A DNA stretch of 64,000 nt from Paralithodes platypus. Lineage: Eukaryota > Arthropoda > Malacostraca > Decapoda > Lithodidae. The notes beneath the pieces are model-generated. The model was given only the letters and a program-made list of their open reading frames with translations, was not told where the DNA came from and did not search any database. The stretch covers positions 33,709,423-33,773,422 of the forward strand of contig CM064509.1 in assembly GCA_032716605.1 (NCBI GenBank). The letters are read 5' to 3'. A program made the translations under genes and the position numbers. Shown one piece after another: positions 46,163 through 58,790 of this stretch (the first letter of the stretch is position 1; each line of letters opens with the position of its first letter).

Positions 46163-46361
46163 TTAACCCGTTCACCACCATTACGTAATTGTCATCATAT
46201 TTTGGGTACCATTAGACGATTTTCTACCTCTACAACTCAAATGGGTAAATACGATCTCAATAATGGTTCTTAATAACATAGATCCTTCTTAAACGGCATA
46301 AAATCGTCTAACTATAGCCAGATTCAAAAGTAAAAAGGCGTCATGGTGCTGAAGGGGTTAA
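46163..46361. mobile_element. TTAA-B subgroup III MITE, complete (199 bp)
   Basis: TTAACCCGTTCACCACCATTA start, GCGTCATGGTGCTGAAGGGG plus TTAA end. The sequence after it (GGGGAGTTAG) resembles the start of a family A element, so the TTAA may be shared. Confidence 0.85.
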
Positions 46362-46504
46362 GGGGAGTTAGTTTTATATAGTGTATAAGCAGATTTGTAA
46401 AGCTCCCTGTCGTTATTTGGGTTCCGCCTGTCGCTGGTGCCTGTGTTCCGGTCCTCTCTAACATTGCCTGCACCTGTTGCCTTGTGTGCTTTCGAGAGGG
46501 CTCT

Positions 46505-49080
46505 TGCTTTCACACTCTCCACACTCTCTTTTTCACACTCCCCACTCTTTTACACTCTTCACCTCTCTTTTACACTCTTCACACTCCCCACCTCTCTCTT
46601 TCACACTCCCCACACTCTTTCGCACTCCCCACCTCTCTCTTTCACACTCCCCACACTCTTTCACACTCCCCACCTCTCTCTTTCACACTCCCCACCTCTC
46701 TCTTTCACACTCCCCACCTCTCTCTTTCACACTCCCCACTTCTCTCTTTCACACTCCCCACCTCTCTCTTTCACACCCCTACCCTCTCTTTCACACTCCC
46801 CACCCCTCTCTTTCACACTCCCCACCCCTCTCTTTCACACTCTCCACCCTCTCTTTCACACTCTCCACCCTCTCTTGCACACTCTCCACCCTCTCTTTCA
46901 CACTCTCCATTCTTTCTTTCACACACTCCCCTCTCTCTCTTCCACACTCTCAGCCTCTCTCTCACACTCTCCAACCCTCTCGTTCACACTATCCAACTCT
47001 CTTTCACAATATCCACCTCTCTCTTTCACACTCCTCACCTCTCTCTTTCATACTACCCACCTCTCTCTTTCACACTACCCACCTCTCTCTTTCACACTCT
47101 CCTTCTTCCTCTCTCTTTCACGTTTTGCGCCCCTCCGGTGTTTCTCCTCACACTTCCCTCCTTCTCCTCATACTATCCTCCCTCCCCTCACACCTCCTTT
47201 CCTCCCCTCACACTTCCTTCCCTCCCTTTACACTTCCTTCCTTCCCCTCATACTATCCTCTCACCCTCACACCTCCCTTCCTCCCTTCACACTTCCCTCC
47301 CTCCCTTCATACTACCCTTCCTCCCTTCATACTATCCTGCCTCCCTTCATACTACCCTCCCTCCCTTCATACTACCCTCCCTCCCTTCATACTGCCCTTC
47401 CTCCCTTCATACTACCCTCCCTCCCTTCATGCTACCCTCACTCCCTTCATACTACCCTCCCTCCCTTCATACTACACTCCCTCCCTTCATACTACACTCC
47501 ATCCCTTCATACTACCCTTCCTCCCTTCATGCTACCCTCCCTCCCTTCATACTACCCTCCCTCCCTTCATACTACCTTCCCTCCCTCCCTTCATGCTACC
47601 CTCCCTCCCTTCATACTACCCTGCCTCCCTTCATACTACCCTGCCTCCCTTCATACTACCCTCCCTCCCTTCCTTCATACTACCCTGCCTCCCTTCATGC
47701 TACCCTCCCTCCCTTCATATTACCCTGCCTCCCTTCATACTACCCTCCCTCCCTTCATACTACCTTCCCTCCCCTTATACTACCCTCCCTCCCTTCATAC
47801 TACCCTCCCTCCCTTCATACTACACTGCCTCCCTTCATACTACCCTGCCTCCCTTCATACTACCGTCCCTCCCTTCATACTACCTTCCCTCCCTTCATAC
47901 TACCCTCCCTCCCTCCCTTCATACTACCCTCCCTCCCTCCCTTCATGCTACCCTCCCTCCCTTCATACTACCCTTCCTCCCTTCATACTACCCTGCCTCC
48001 CCTCATACTACCCTGCCTCCCCTCATACTACCCTGCCTCCCCTCATACTACCCTGCCTTCCTTCATACTACCCTGCCTTCCTTCATACTACCCTGCCTTC
48101 CTTCATACTACCCTGCCTCCCTTCATACTACCCTGCCTCCCTTCATGCTACCCTCCCTCCCTTCATACTACCCTGCCTCCCTTCATACTACCCTCCCTCC
48201 CTTCATACAACCCTGCCTCCCTTCATACTACCCTCCCTCCCTTCATACTACCCTCCCTCCCTTCATACTACCCTCCCTCCCTTCATACTACCCTGCCTCC
48301 CTTCATACTATCCTGCCTCCCTTCATACTACCCTTCCTCCCTTCATGCTACCCTCCCTCCCTTCATACTACCCTCCCTCCCTTCATGCTACCCTCCCTCC
48401 CTTTATACTACCCTGCCTCCCTTCATACTACCCTGCCTCCCCTCATACTACCCTGCCTCCCTTCATACTACCCTGACTCCCTTCATACTACCCTTCCTCC
48501 CTTTATACTACCCTTCCTCCCTTTATACTACCCTTCCTCCCTTCATACTACCCTGCCTCCCTTCATACTACCCTACCTCCCTTCATACTATCCTCCTTCC
48601 CCTCACACTTATCTCCTTCCCCTCATACTATCCTCCCTCCCCTTACACTTTTTCCCTTCCCTCACACTTCTTCCGTCCCCTCACACTTCTTCCCTCCCCT
48701 CACAGTTCTTCCCTCCCCTTACACTTTTCCCTCCCTTCACACTTCTTCCCTCCCCTCACACTTCTTACCTCCCCTCACACTTCTTCCCTCCCCTTACACT
48801 TCTGCCCTCCCCTCACACTTCTTCCCTCCCCTCACACTTCTTCCCTCCCCTCACACTTCTTCCCTCCCCTCACACTTCTTTCTTCCCCTCACACTTCTAC
48901 CCTCCCCTCACACTTTTCCCCTTCCCTCACACTTTTCCCCTCCCCTCACACTTTTCCCCTCGCCTCACACTTCTTCCCTCCCCTCACACTTCTTCCCTCC
49001 CTTCACACACTCCTCTCATTCCCCTTTCCTCCAATCCCCTCTCAATCGCTAACTCCCACTCTGTTTTCTCCTGTGTAAGT
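46505..49080. repeat. 2.5-kb homopyrimidine minisatellite (22-, 20- and 19-bp blocks)
   Basis: Three successive arrays: 46505-47120 TTTCACACTCCCCACCTCTC plus TC (22 bp); ~47160-48600 CCCTTCATACTACCCTCCCT (20 bp, ~65 units); 48600-49010 CTTCCCTCCCCTCACACTT (19 bp). The plus strand is nearly devoid of G. All three plus frames stay open for 679-921 codons simply because TAA, TAG and TGA need A or G combinations absent here; these are not proteins. Confidence 0.95.

Positions 49081-49082
<2 letters not shown>

Positions 49083-49151
<69 letters not shown>
49083..49151. repeat. (CT)n microsatellite
   Basis: About 34 units at the right edge of the pyrimidine array, abutting LINE-E. Confidence 0.95.
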
Positions 49152-49154
<3 letters not shown>

Positions 49155-49550
49155 AAATGAAATGACACCTTTCTCGGCGGAAGTTTTCAATAAAACATTT
49201 GAAATTGGAGAGTTCCCTGAAGACGGGAACTATCCATTGTGAACCTAATCTTTTATAAAAGGGATCATGAGTATCTCGAAAATTATGGGCCTATTAGTCT
49301 GACATCTGTTATAGGTGAACTCTTAGAAGGAGTACGTGAAGACAAGTTAGTTGACTTACTATGAATCCAAAAATATATTATCGACTCCCAGTATGGATTC
49401 AGGCAACACTGATCATGCTTTACTAACTGGAATTTTCCTCTACAATATTACGTGAGTATGATCAGAGTAAATCCATAGATATCCTTTACTTAGATTGTAT
49501 AAAAGGCCTTTGATTAAGTGCCTCATCGTAGGCTAATATTAAAAGTGTGT
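49155..49550 (+). mobile_element. LINE-E RT domain, left part (outermost host)
   Basis: Broken frames give ENYGPISLTSVIGELLE, SQYGFRQH and ISFT/KAFD/VPHRRLILKV blocks, i.e. RT motifs in correct order with several stops. The element is cut at AGTGTGT (49544-49550) by LINE-K and resumes at 55432. Confidence 0.8.
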
Positions 49551-50629
49551 ACAAAGGAGTACAAAGGAAATCAAGCAACAACAGTTCTAGTGACCCTTCT
49601 AGGCTGCTTGTCCTCCAAAACACTGAGGATCAAGTGTCCAAACAGTGGTTTAGAGTGGGTAAGGGAACATTGGAAAGGGAACTACTGCCCTGGAACTAAT
49701 GGCCGTGGCAGGATTAGGAAGTTAGTAGGGGACAGATGGGTTAGTAACTGAGGGGGGGATAAAATAAAGTTATTCATTACAAACGCAGTCAGTCGCGGGT
49801 TTGATGAGAGATATTTGTCTAGGCGGAGTTTAAATTAATCAACGGTGCTGCAGTCTATAACGTCTCGGGGAAGCCCATTCCACAAGTTGACAACTCGATT
49901 GAAGAAGAAATTCTTAGATTCGTGTGAGTTAAAAGATTTACCAATAATTTTGCAACCGTTTCCCCGCGTGTAATTAGATTGGTCGATAGTGAAGTACTTA
50001 CTACAGTTCATATTGTCGATGCCTTTGATGATTTTGAACACTTGAATTAAGTCACCTCTTAATCTGCGCTGGGTTAAAGGAAATAGATTTAATTCTCTAA
50101 GACGCTCTTCGTATGGTTTGTTCTTTAGGCTAGGTATCATTTTGGTAACTCTACGTTGAACTCGTTCTAGCTTGTTTATATCTTTTTGGTAATAATAACA
50201 AGATTGAACGCAGTATTCCAGAAGAGGGCGAACTAAGGAATTGTAAAGGGTTAGGATAACTTCTTTGGATTTATGCTCAAATGACCTGCCTATAAAGCCA
50301 ATTATTTTGTTTGCCTTCTTAACCAACTTCTGAACATTGTTGACTCGGTTTTAGGTTACTCGATATTGTTACTCCCAGATCGGTTTCTCTGTTTACATTC
50401 TTAAGCTGAGTGCCATTCATCGAATAGTTTGCTTTCTCATTTAGGTATCTGATATGTAGTACTTTACATTTATCCGCATTGAAACTCATTTGCCAAATTT
50501 GGGCCCAACATGACAATTTATCTAGATTGTGTTGCATATCGTCAACTTGTTCTTTTGAGAGTACGCTATTTTCAATTTTTGTATCGTCAGCAAATTTTGA
50601 GATTGTACAGGTGAGACCCTCATCTATGT
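49551..50629 (-). mobile_element. LINE-K host copy, 3' part
   Basis: Minus-strand RT from just after the YINDI box (TCACCTGTACAATCTCAAAA, then FADD) through the C-terminal RLRGDLIQVFKIIKG and VVNLWNGLPRDV blocks to the 3' UTR, ending in the direct repeat read as TTTGTACTCCTTTGTAC on minus. Interrupted at CTATGT (50624-50629) by another LINE-K; its 5' part lies at 53946-55431. Confidence 0.9.
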
Positions 50630-50631
50630 GA

Positions 50632-51664
50632 TGCGGTGAAGGATTTTCGGAGAAGAAATCGACTCAGCACAGGACAACCAGGAAGGAGGACCGAAGACAG
50701 CGAGGACGGCAACCTACAAAGAAATTAAATACTAATCCGTCAAGAACCGCGAATTTGGATAAAGCTCCACCAACACGACCCAAATTCAAAACCGCCAGGG
50801 ATAACGACCGAGGACCGAGGACAGCCATGAATGTAAATGTAGATCCGACCATAGCCAAAAATTCAATGAAAGAACGTTCTGTGAGTTCTAAAACCGTAAC
50901 TTTAAAGATTTTCTATGCAAACGCTCGTAGCATACGCAATAAATTTTCAGATTTAGAGGAACTAGTGTTTACAGAAAATTATGATGTGATTGGCATAACA
51001 GAATCTTGGCTCAATACAGAAGATAGAGACTTTTTAGCAGAGTATTCACTTCCCGGTTATGTAATGTTTGAGAACAGCCGAATAAATAAAAATGGAGGTG
51101 GCGTTTTATTTTATATCAAAGAAAGTCTTAACCCGACCCTTGTGTCAAAGCCTCAAATTGTGAACGTCGACACATCTTTTGTGCTAATAAAGAATAATAA
51201 AGGTCCAAAAATAATACTTGCGTTAATATACAGACCTCCAGCTCAATCAGTGCAAACTGACCGAGAAATTTACGAACAAATTGCAGATGTAAGTAACTCA
51301 CAAGATACCGTAATTTTTGGCGACTTTAATTTACCTGTGACCAAGTGGGGCGATACTCTTACTTCACACTCCGGACATGACTTGTATACGAACTTGCAAG
51401 AGAGTTCGCTTTATCAATTTATTCGAACGCCGACCCGTGGTAATAACGTTCTTGACATTGTACTTGCAACAAAAGAAGAATTGATAGAGAATTTGAATGT
51501 TGGTGATGAATTCAGTAACAGCGACCATCGTACGATAACTTTCACTTTAAAGTTTACTAGTAACGAACCAAATAGTAGCATCGAAAAAGTCCCTAATTTC
51601 AAGAAAGCAAACTTCCATAAACTTAGAGCTATGTTTAAAGAAACTGACTGGAGCTTTGTTAATT
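50632..51664 (+). pseudogene. LINE-K APE-type endonuclease domain
   Basis: About 340 open codons. After a ~90-residue Arg/Lys-rich leader the endonuclease motifs are all present: FYANARSIRNKF (Asn), GITESWL (catalytic Glu), NGGGVLFY, ALIYRPP, FGDFNLP (Asp/Asn), NNVLDIVLA (Asp) and SDHRTITF (Asp/His) at ~51517-51535. This domain nicks target DNA to prime reverse transcription. No ATG precedes ~50827 in frame. The frame ends at a stop at 51664 caused by what looks like a one-base insertion (SFVN-stop versus SFLTNNND in the sister copy). Confidence 0.85.
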
Positions 51665-53715
51665 AACAATAACGACATAAATACATCTTGGAAGTTATTC
51701 GAAACCACTTACCTAAAAGCAGTGCAAGACTGCATACCATCGAAAATACGGCGTCCAGGCCATAATAATAAGCCCAAATGGTGGAATAAAGATATTTCAA
51801 ACTGCCTGCTTGCTAAAAAATTTGGTTATGATAGATTAAAATCCTCACAAAATGACGAAGAACGGGTGAAATTTGTAGAGCTACGACGCAAAGCCAAAAA
51901 GTTAATTAAGCAAAGTAAAAAGACCTTAGAGTTACATATTGCGAATCAAAGTAAAACAAACCCGAAAGAATTCTATAGTTATATCAGAAAGAAAAAAGTA
52001 GTTACTTCAACTGTTGGACCGTTAGTCGATGAAAATGGAGAATACACCAAAGACGAAGTACAAATGAGTAATGCCCTCAATACCTTCTTTGCATCAGTAT
52101 TTACAACAGAAGACCTCAGTGATATCCCTACACCATCGCCGATTCAGATTGATAATTCAGATGTTCTAAGCAATATCACCGTTACAGAGTACACCGTATT
52201 GAATTGTTTAGATAAACTCAAGGTAAATAAAATGCCTGGACCTGATACAATCTCGCCTAGAGTTCTAAAGGAAGCTTAGGATGAGCTCTCCAAACCACTG
52301 ACATTACTATTCAATAAATCCTTGCAGTCTGGAACTATGCCTGATCAGTGGAAGCTAGCCAACGTAACACCGATATTCAAAAAAGGCAGCAAATCCCTAC
52401 CCAGTAACTATCGTCCTATTAGCTTAACCTCAGTTGTATGTAAAATGCTAGAAACTGTCATACGAGACAGACTCGTAAATCACTTAGAGGAAAATAAAAT
52501 ACTTAAAGATACTCAACACGGCTTTCGTAAAAAACGTTCCTGTTTAACAAACCTCTTAGACTTCTTCCACGATATCCTCAACCTCTACGATGAGAGTAAA
52601 GCTGTAGATATTATATACCTTGATTTTCAAAAGGCCTTTGACAAAGTTCCCACAAACGTTTACTTCTAAAACTAAAAGCGCATGGAATACAAGACGGTGT
52701 GTTGAAATGGATAGAAAATTGGCTCAGCAACAGAAAGCAAAGGGTAGTCATAAACGGTTAAGGCCATCTAAATGGACCAATGTAAGTAGCGGGGTACCCC
52801 AGGGATCGGTACTAGGACCAATTCTCTTTCTAATTTACATCAACGACATAGATGAGGGTCTCACCTGTACAATCTCAAAATTTGCTGACGATACAAAAAT
52901 TGCAAATAGCGTACTCTCAAAAGAACAAGTTGACGATATGCAACACAATCTAGATAAATTGTCATGTTGGGCCCAAATTGGCAAATGGAGTTTTCAATGC
53001 GGATAAATGTAAAGTACTACATGTCGGATACCTAAATGAGAAAGCAAACTATTCGATGAATGGCACTCAGCTTAAGAATGTAAACAGAGAAACCGATCTG
53101 GGAGTAACAATATCGAGTAACCTAAAACCGAGTCAACAATGTCAGAAGTTGTTAAGAAGGCAAAGAAAATAATTGGCTTTATAGGGAGGTCATTTGAGCA
53201 TAAATCCAAAGAAGTTATCCTAACCCTTTACAATTCCTTAGTCCGCCCTCTTCTGGAATACTGCGTTCAATCCTGGTGCCCTTATTACCAAAAAGATATA
53301 AACAAGCTAGAACGAGTTCAACGTAGAGTTATCAAAATGATACCTAGCCTAAAGAACAAACCATACGCAGAGCGTCTTAGATAATTAAATCTATTTCCTT
53401 TAACCCAGCGCAGATTAAGAGGTGACTTAATTCAAGTGTGTTCAAAATCATCAAAGGCATCGACAATATGAACTGTAGTAAGTACTTCACTATCGACCAA
53501 TCTATTACACGCGGGAAACGGTGTTTTGCAAAATTATTGGTAAATTCTTTTAACTCGCACGAATCTAAGATTTCTCATTCTTCTTCAATCGAGTTGTCAA
53601 CTTGTGGAATGGGCTTCCCCGAACGTTATAGACTGCATCACCGTTGATTCATTTAAACTCCGCCTAGACAAATATCTCTCATCAAACCCGCGACGACTAG
53701 CTGGCGTTTGTAAAT
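51662..53715 (+). pseudogene. LINE-K reverse transcriptase and C-terminal domain
   Basis: Continues in the next frame: a basic linker (KIRRPGHNNKPKWWNKD), KMPGPDTISPRVLKEA, then a TAG at 52277-52279 replacing AAG of the minus-strand sister. RT motifs follow: NYRPISLTSVVCKMLE (~52403), [32 protein letters not shown] (catalytic Asp), [20 protein letters not shown] (~52790) and KFADDTK (~52880; FADD form of YADD). Further one-base indels near 52655, 52985, 53140, 53385 and 53440 break the frame. Since the neighbouring contig end is indel-rich, some of these may be sequencing errors, leaving open that the original is nearly intact. Confidence 0.85.
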
Positions 53716-53945
53716 GAATAACTTTATTTTATCCCCCCCTCAGTTCCTAACCCATCTGTCCTCTACTAAACTTCCTAATCCTGCCACGGACATTAGTTCC
53801 AGGGTAGTAATTCTCTTTCAAATGTTCCCTTACCCACTCTAAACCACTGTTTGGACACTTGATCCTCAGTGTTTTGGAGGACAAGCATACCACTAGAAGG
53901 GTCACTAGACCTGTGTTGCTTGATTTCCTTTGTATCCCATTTGTA

Positions 53946-55431
53946 CTATGTCGTTGATGTAAATTAGAAAGAGAATTGGTCCTAGTACCGATCCTTGGGG
54001 TACCCCGCTACTTACATTGGTCCATTTAGATGCCTTACCGTTTATGACTACTCTTTGCTTTCTGTCGCTGAAGCCAATTTCTATATCCATTTCAACACAC
54101 CGTCCTTGTATTCCATGCGCTTTTAGTTTTAGCAGTAAACGTTTGCGTGTGGGGAACTTTGTCAAAGGCCTTTTTGAAAATCAAGGTATATAATATCTAC
54201 AGCTTAACTCTCATCGTAGAGGTTGAGGATATCGTGGAAGAAGTCTAAGAGGTTTGTTAAACAGGAACGTTTTTTAGGAAAGCCGTGTTGAGTATCTTTA
54301 AGTAAGTTATTTGCCTCTAAGTGATTTACGAGTCTGTCTCTTATGACCGTTTCTAGCATTTTACATACAATTGAGGTTAAGCTAATTGGACGATAGTTAC
54401 TGGGTAGGGATTTGCTGCCTTTTTTAATATCGGTGTTACGTTGGCTAGCTTCCACTGATCAGGCATAGTCCCAGACTGCAAGGATTCATTGAATAGCAAT
54501 GTCAGTGGTTTGGAGAGCTCATCCTTAGCTTCCTTTAGAACTCTAGGCGAGATTGTAGCAGGTCCAGGCGTTTTATTTACCTTGAGTTTATCTAAACAAT
54601 TCAATACTTCTCTCTGTAACGGTGATATTGCTTAGAACATCTGAATTATCAATCTGAATCGGCGATGGGGTAGGGATATCACTGAGGTCTTCGGTTGTAA
54701 AAACTGATGCAAAGAAGGTATTGAGGGCATTACTCATTTGTACTTCGTCTTTGGTGTATTCTCCATTTTCATCGACTAACGGTCCAACAGTTGAAGTAAC
54801 TACTTTTTTCTTTCTGATATAACTATAGAATTCTTTCGGGTTTGTTTTACTTTGATTCGCAACATGTAACTCCAGGGTCTTTTTACTTTGCTTAATTAAC
54901 TTTTTGGCTTTGCGTCGTAGCTCTACAAATGTCACCCGTTCTTCGTCATTTTGTGAGGATTTTAATCTATCATTAGCAAATTGTTTAGCAAGCAGACAGT
55001 CTGAAATATCTTATTCCACCATTTGGGCTTATCATTATGGCCAGGACGCCGTTTTTTCGATGGTATGCAGTCTTGCACTGCCTTAAGGTAAGTGGTTGTG
55101 AAACACTCCCAAGATGTATTTATGTCGTTATTGTTAGTTAGAAAGCTCCAGTCAGTTTCTTTAAGCTTTGATTTAAGTTTATGAAAATTTGCTTTCTTGA
55201 AATTAGGGACTTTCTCAATGCTGCTGCTATTTGATTTGTTACTAGTAAACTCTAAAGTGAAAAGTTATCGTACGATGGTCGCTGTTACTGAATTTCTCAC
55301 CAACATTCAATTCTCTATAATTCTTCTTTTGTTGCGAGTACAAGGTCAAGCACATTATTACCACGGGTCGGAGATTGTACAAATTGAAAAAAGTGAACTC
55401 TCTTGCAAGTTAGCATAGAGGTCGTGTCCAG
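53946..55431 (-). mobile_element. LINE-K host copy, 5' part
   Basis: Minus-strand endonuclease C-terminus (QESS, NVLDLVL, SDHRTITF), linker and RT up to YINDI, with small indels. It ends at 55431 inside the endonuclease domain (5' truncation) beside the second AGTGTGT. With 49551-50629 it forms a single element split by the plus-strand copy. Confidence 0.9.
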
Positions 55432-55789
55432 AGTGTGTGTATGAGACATCAGTGAGCAAGTAAACAATTGGATAAAATGTTGGCTAATAGTCAGACAGCA
55501 ACTATTTGTGATTCATTGTTGATTCTCTGGAATGGTCTCCTGCCACAACGGAAGTTTCCCAAGGCTTTTTCCATGGCCCACTGCTGGTTTATCATGTACG
55601 TCAATAACATCAATGTTGTCATGTCGATTATGCCAAGTTTGTAGACATTAAACATGGAGTGAATGTGAAAACCCCCAATGGTTAGGCGGGGAAGAGAGGG
55701 AGTTAGATAGGGCAGAAATAGGGGATGACACTAAGTCTTACAGTATATTGGTAGGAGAGTGGTAAAGTGGAGTCTTCTCGCTCTTTCTC

Positions 55790-55827
<38 letters not shown>

Positions 55828-56110
55828 GTATCTCTGTGTGTGTTTTTCACACCACACACACACACACACACACACACTCTATGAATACAACACGTAACCA
55901 TGGCTGGAACTTAGAATTAAAAAGGTTCACCACTAGTATCTGTGGACACTTTTTCATATATAAGATCTGTTCTACCTGGAACAAACTTACCACTGAAGTT
56001 GTAAACATTTATTCAGTAGAGTAGTTTAATAAGAGAGTAGATAGTGTTTTGCACACGCTGTAATGAGTGTAGTGCACTAAACAGTCTCTCTCCTTTCACT
56101 TCGAGTATCT
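55432..56110 (+). mobile_element. LINE-E, right part of outermost host
   Basis: Resumes at AGTGTGTGTATGAGACATC and encodes a decayed RT block around WSPATT-VSQGFFHGPL-FIMYVNNI (a worn [21 protein letters not shown]), then after internal (CT)n and (CA)n arrays the C-terminal NTTRNHGWNLELKRF and KICSTWNKLTTEVV blocks and 3' UTR. A deletion has removed the stretch between them. Confidence 0.8.
55786..55876. repeat. (CT)n and (CA)n inside LINE-E
   Basis: Two short arrays separated by GTATCTCTGTGTGTG; equivalent to 61003-61102. Confidence 0.9.
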
Positions 56111-56159
56111 CCTCGGAATGGTCTCTGAGATACTAACTATTCCTTGTAGCCCCCCCCCC

Positions 56160-56300
<141 letters not shown>

Positions 56301-56594
56301 TCTCCAGCTCACACTCTCCCCATCCGCTATATAAATCCTGATCGCTCTCTGTATTCCAGCCTCAGCTAAACACCCCTTCACCTCCCTAAAAATATTGACT
56401 TTTACTGATGTCGCTTACACGAGCGGGTGTAATATGGGACGTCAGGCTCACTCTCATTGTTGTAGACTGCGACACATACACTACCAAATTTACTTCGAAT
56501 CCTATGGTGAGTTTTTAATGTTTATGTTAAGGTGATACAATAACACCATGATATTTATATTAGAATAAAACTCTCATTACTTTTGGAGTAAATG

Positions 56595-56990
56595 GGCTAC
56601 TTTTCTACCGCTATTACAATAATCAGTGTTCCTCAGATCTCTCTCAGTGTATTCCACCCACTCTGCTTCTTAGAGCACGTAGCACCCGTCTTGCAACACA
56701 ATCCCACCCCTATTCTGTGCAACTCTACAACCCAAGAGTTAAACTTTATTCTCAATCTTTCTTCTATTCAATAGCTGAGCTCTGGAACTCTCTCCCAGAA
56801 TCAGTCTTTCCCTCTTCCTATGACTTACATTGCTTCAAAAATTCGTGTGTGTCCAAACATTTAGGGGGCCTTTTTTTTGAACATCCCTTGATCGGGTTCA
56901 GACACTCTGTGTCTCTTCTTTCAACTCTGGGGGGAGGCACTCCCTACAAAGCAATTCTGCCTTTTGTCTCCCCTCATCTCCCATAGAACA
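56595..56990 (+). mobile_element. LINE-J 3' fragment
   Basis: Encodes the YYNNQCSSDLSQCIP-like and AELWNSLPESVFPSSYDL blocks and 3' UTR. Contains indels (e.g. GGGGGCCTTTTTTTTGAAC near 56866) absent from the cleaner copy at 61833-62185. Confidence 0.85.
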
Positions 56991-57593
56991 AAAAGACTTA
57001 TTTAGATATTAGCTGTTTGAACTGGGCTATTTTAGGTCTAGCCATAAATATGTATTCCTAGAACAATATGTTACGTCTTTGACTTTCTCAAAAGTGGGGA
57101 TATCAGCATTTTACATTATGGACGGTAAATATTACTGATCTTTGATAATTTTGTTGGTACTGTAATTAATGTCATCAGTTAGATAAACAGGCTCATGCTA
57201 TGATAGAGTGTGGTTGACACTAGTATTAAAAACATTTTACTGACGATGGTTTCTGTATTCTAAATATATCCTCTGATAATGTAAAGGTGAGGGGAATCGC
57301 TACTAGCTTACACTCGGATTGATATTGATATCACACGTTTCATTAATTCACCGCGAGGGTAAAAATAAATTATGTAGAATTAATAAAATATTGGCCTGCA
57401 TTCAGTGAGGTAAAAGAAATGATACAGAACTGGTTTTAAAGTTATTTCATGCATTCAATCGATGGGCAGAAAGAAACCGATATCAATTTGTTTAAAGTAT
57501 TTCATATATTTCATTATGGGCGGTAAAAACAATAAATGGAATTGTTGTTTCAGTTGTACCAGACATAGGCGGCTACCGAATATACCGAATAAC
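56991..57593. other. AT-rich unassigned DNA (left copy)
   Basis: No feature recognised; equivalent to 62186-62719. Confidence 0.35.
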
Positions 57594-57935
57594 TTAAGGG
57601 GCAGGCTGGGGTTTTTGCTCCCTAGACCTCCATCAAGCTTAAAAAAAACTCCCCCAAGACCCCCCTTCGAGATAAATGTGCTTACCAGTTTAAGTAGAAA
57701 TATGTCCCCAGCCAAAGGCCCGGTTTCTCCAAAAAATTGCAGGCTCGCTTTCGCTCGCCCCGGAAACCCAAAAAATTACACCTAAATGCCACGGAAATGG
57801 TCTTTCAAATATACATCGAAAGTGGGGCGAAAGTCTTAGGAAATCGCCAAGCTAATGGGCGCGGAAGCGTCAAATAATTTAAAAGAACATAATGGGGCTA
57901 CACATGAGGAAGAAAGGGTCTCCGGAAAAAAAAAA
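57594..57935 (+). mobile_element. TTAA-A MITE, right end replaced
   Basis: TTAAGGGGCAGGCTGGGG start; landmarks present with many extra bases, running into an A-run at ~57927 instead of a TTAA end. Equivalent to 62720-63040. Confidence 0.75.
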
Positions 57936-58100
57936 AAAAAAAAAAAATCTCCTCCCGGACAGTTTCATGGGAGGCGTCGCCGCCCCCCCCCCATCTCCCC
58001 CCCCCACCCGCCCCGTCTGTTCACTGGGATCATGTTCTACAGCCGAAGTACCTGCCCGGGCACCGACACTTCAACACTTATTTCCATTCTTCATGGCTTT

Positions 58101-58132
<32 letters not shown>

Positions 58133-58433
58133 GTCTTTATTGGGAAAGCGGGTTGTGAATGTTTTCCTTTACTACCTCGATACTTTTTTTGTTCAATCGT
58201 TTTCTTTTACGTTTTCGAGAACTCAACTATTTACCTTTCCTGATTTTGGTTCGGGACATTTTTTCATTTTTACTTCCTCAATAATTGTTTTGTTTTTCGA
58301 CCGTTTTCTTTGATGCTTTCGATAACTCACTCACATGAATGTTTTACGTATTTTCCTGTCATTTTGGGTATATACCGTACATGGATATTTTTGTGTCACC
58401 TTATATATTTGCTTGTTATATTTGGCTGTCACT
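57936..58433. other. spacer between inverted TTAA-A elements
   Basis: Contains C-rich and poly(T) (58100-58132) runs; short frames without domains. The C8/C9 runs at 57970-58015 are absent in the right copy, suggesting sequence error. Confidence 0.5.
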
Positions 58434-58790
58434 AAGGCGGAGATATCCACTTGAGGGATTTTTTTCTTGATATACCTTTTCTCCCTCATGTTTTAGCCCC
58501 ATTGATTTTCTAATTTTAAGACGTTCGCACCATTATTTTGACGATTTTAAGAACCTTCGACCCAATTTCTCAGTCAATTTTAAGACACTTTCTGGTGCCA
58601 TATTATGGTGTCGATTTTATCTGGCGAGCGATAGCGAGCCTGTAAGTTTAAGAGGAACAGGCCTTCGGCCGGGACCTTGTTCTACCTTGAAAAATGTACA
58701 AATTTCTGCTTGAAAGGGAACCCTCAATGGGGATGTAATTTTAAGCTTGATGGAGGTCTCGGGGAACAAACTAAATAACATCGCCATTAA
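58434..58790 (-). mobile_element. TTAA-A MITE, minus orientation
   Basis: Degraded by insertions relative to 63446-63781; ends CGCCATTAA. Confidence 0.75.

Larger units (their letters stand above)
50630..53945 (+). mobile_element. LINE-K insertion (CR1-like), 3316 bp, endonuclease-RT to 3' end
   Basis: Flanked by CTATGT duplications (50624-50629 and 53946-53951) inside a minus-strand copy of the same family. The order is a basic N-terminal segment, APE endonuclease, RT, C-terminal domain, ~230-bp 3' UTR, and a 3' end made of a ~10-bp repeat (CCTTTGTACT type) and not poly(A), as known for CR1 elements. The reading frame is open right up to the 5' junction, so the insertion is probably 5' truncated upstream of the endonuclease; no ORF1 is seen. 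Confidence 0.9.

Noticed and set aside
46437..49242. Open frames of 679, 864 and 921 codons in three overlapping plus-strand frames
   Set aside because: All three frames are open at once through a pyrimidine minisatellite and translate as Leu/Pro/Ser/His repeats; there is no domain, start context or codon bias.
50630..53945. Twin-priming (5' inversion) origin for the head-to-head LINE-K arrangement at ~50.6 kb
   Set aside because: The two minus-strand pieces are complementary halves of one element separated by CTATGT duplications, so insertion of one element in another explains it fully.
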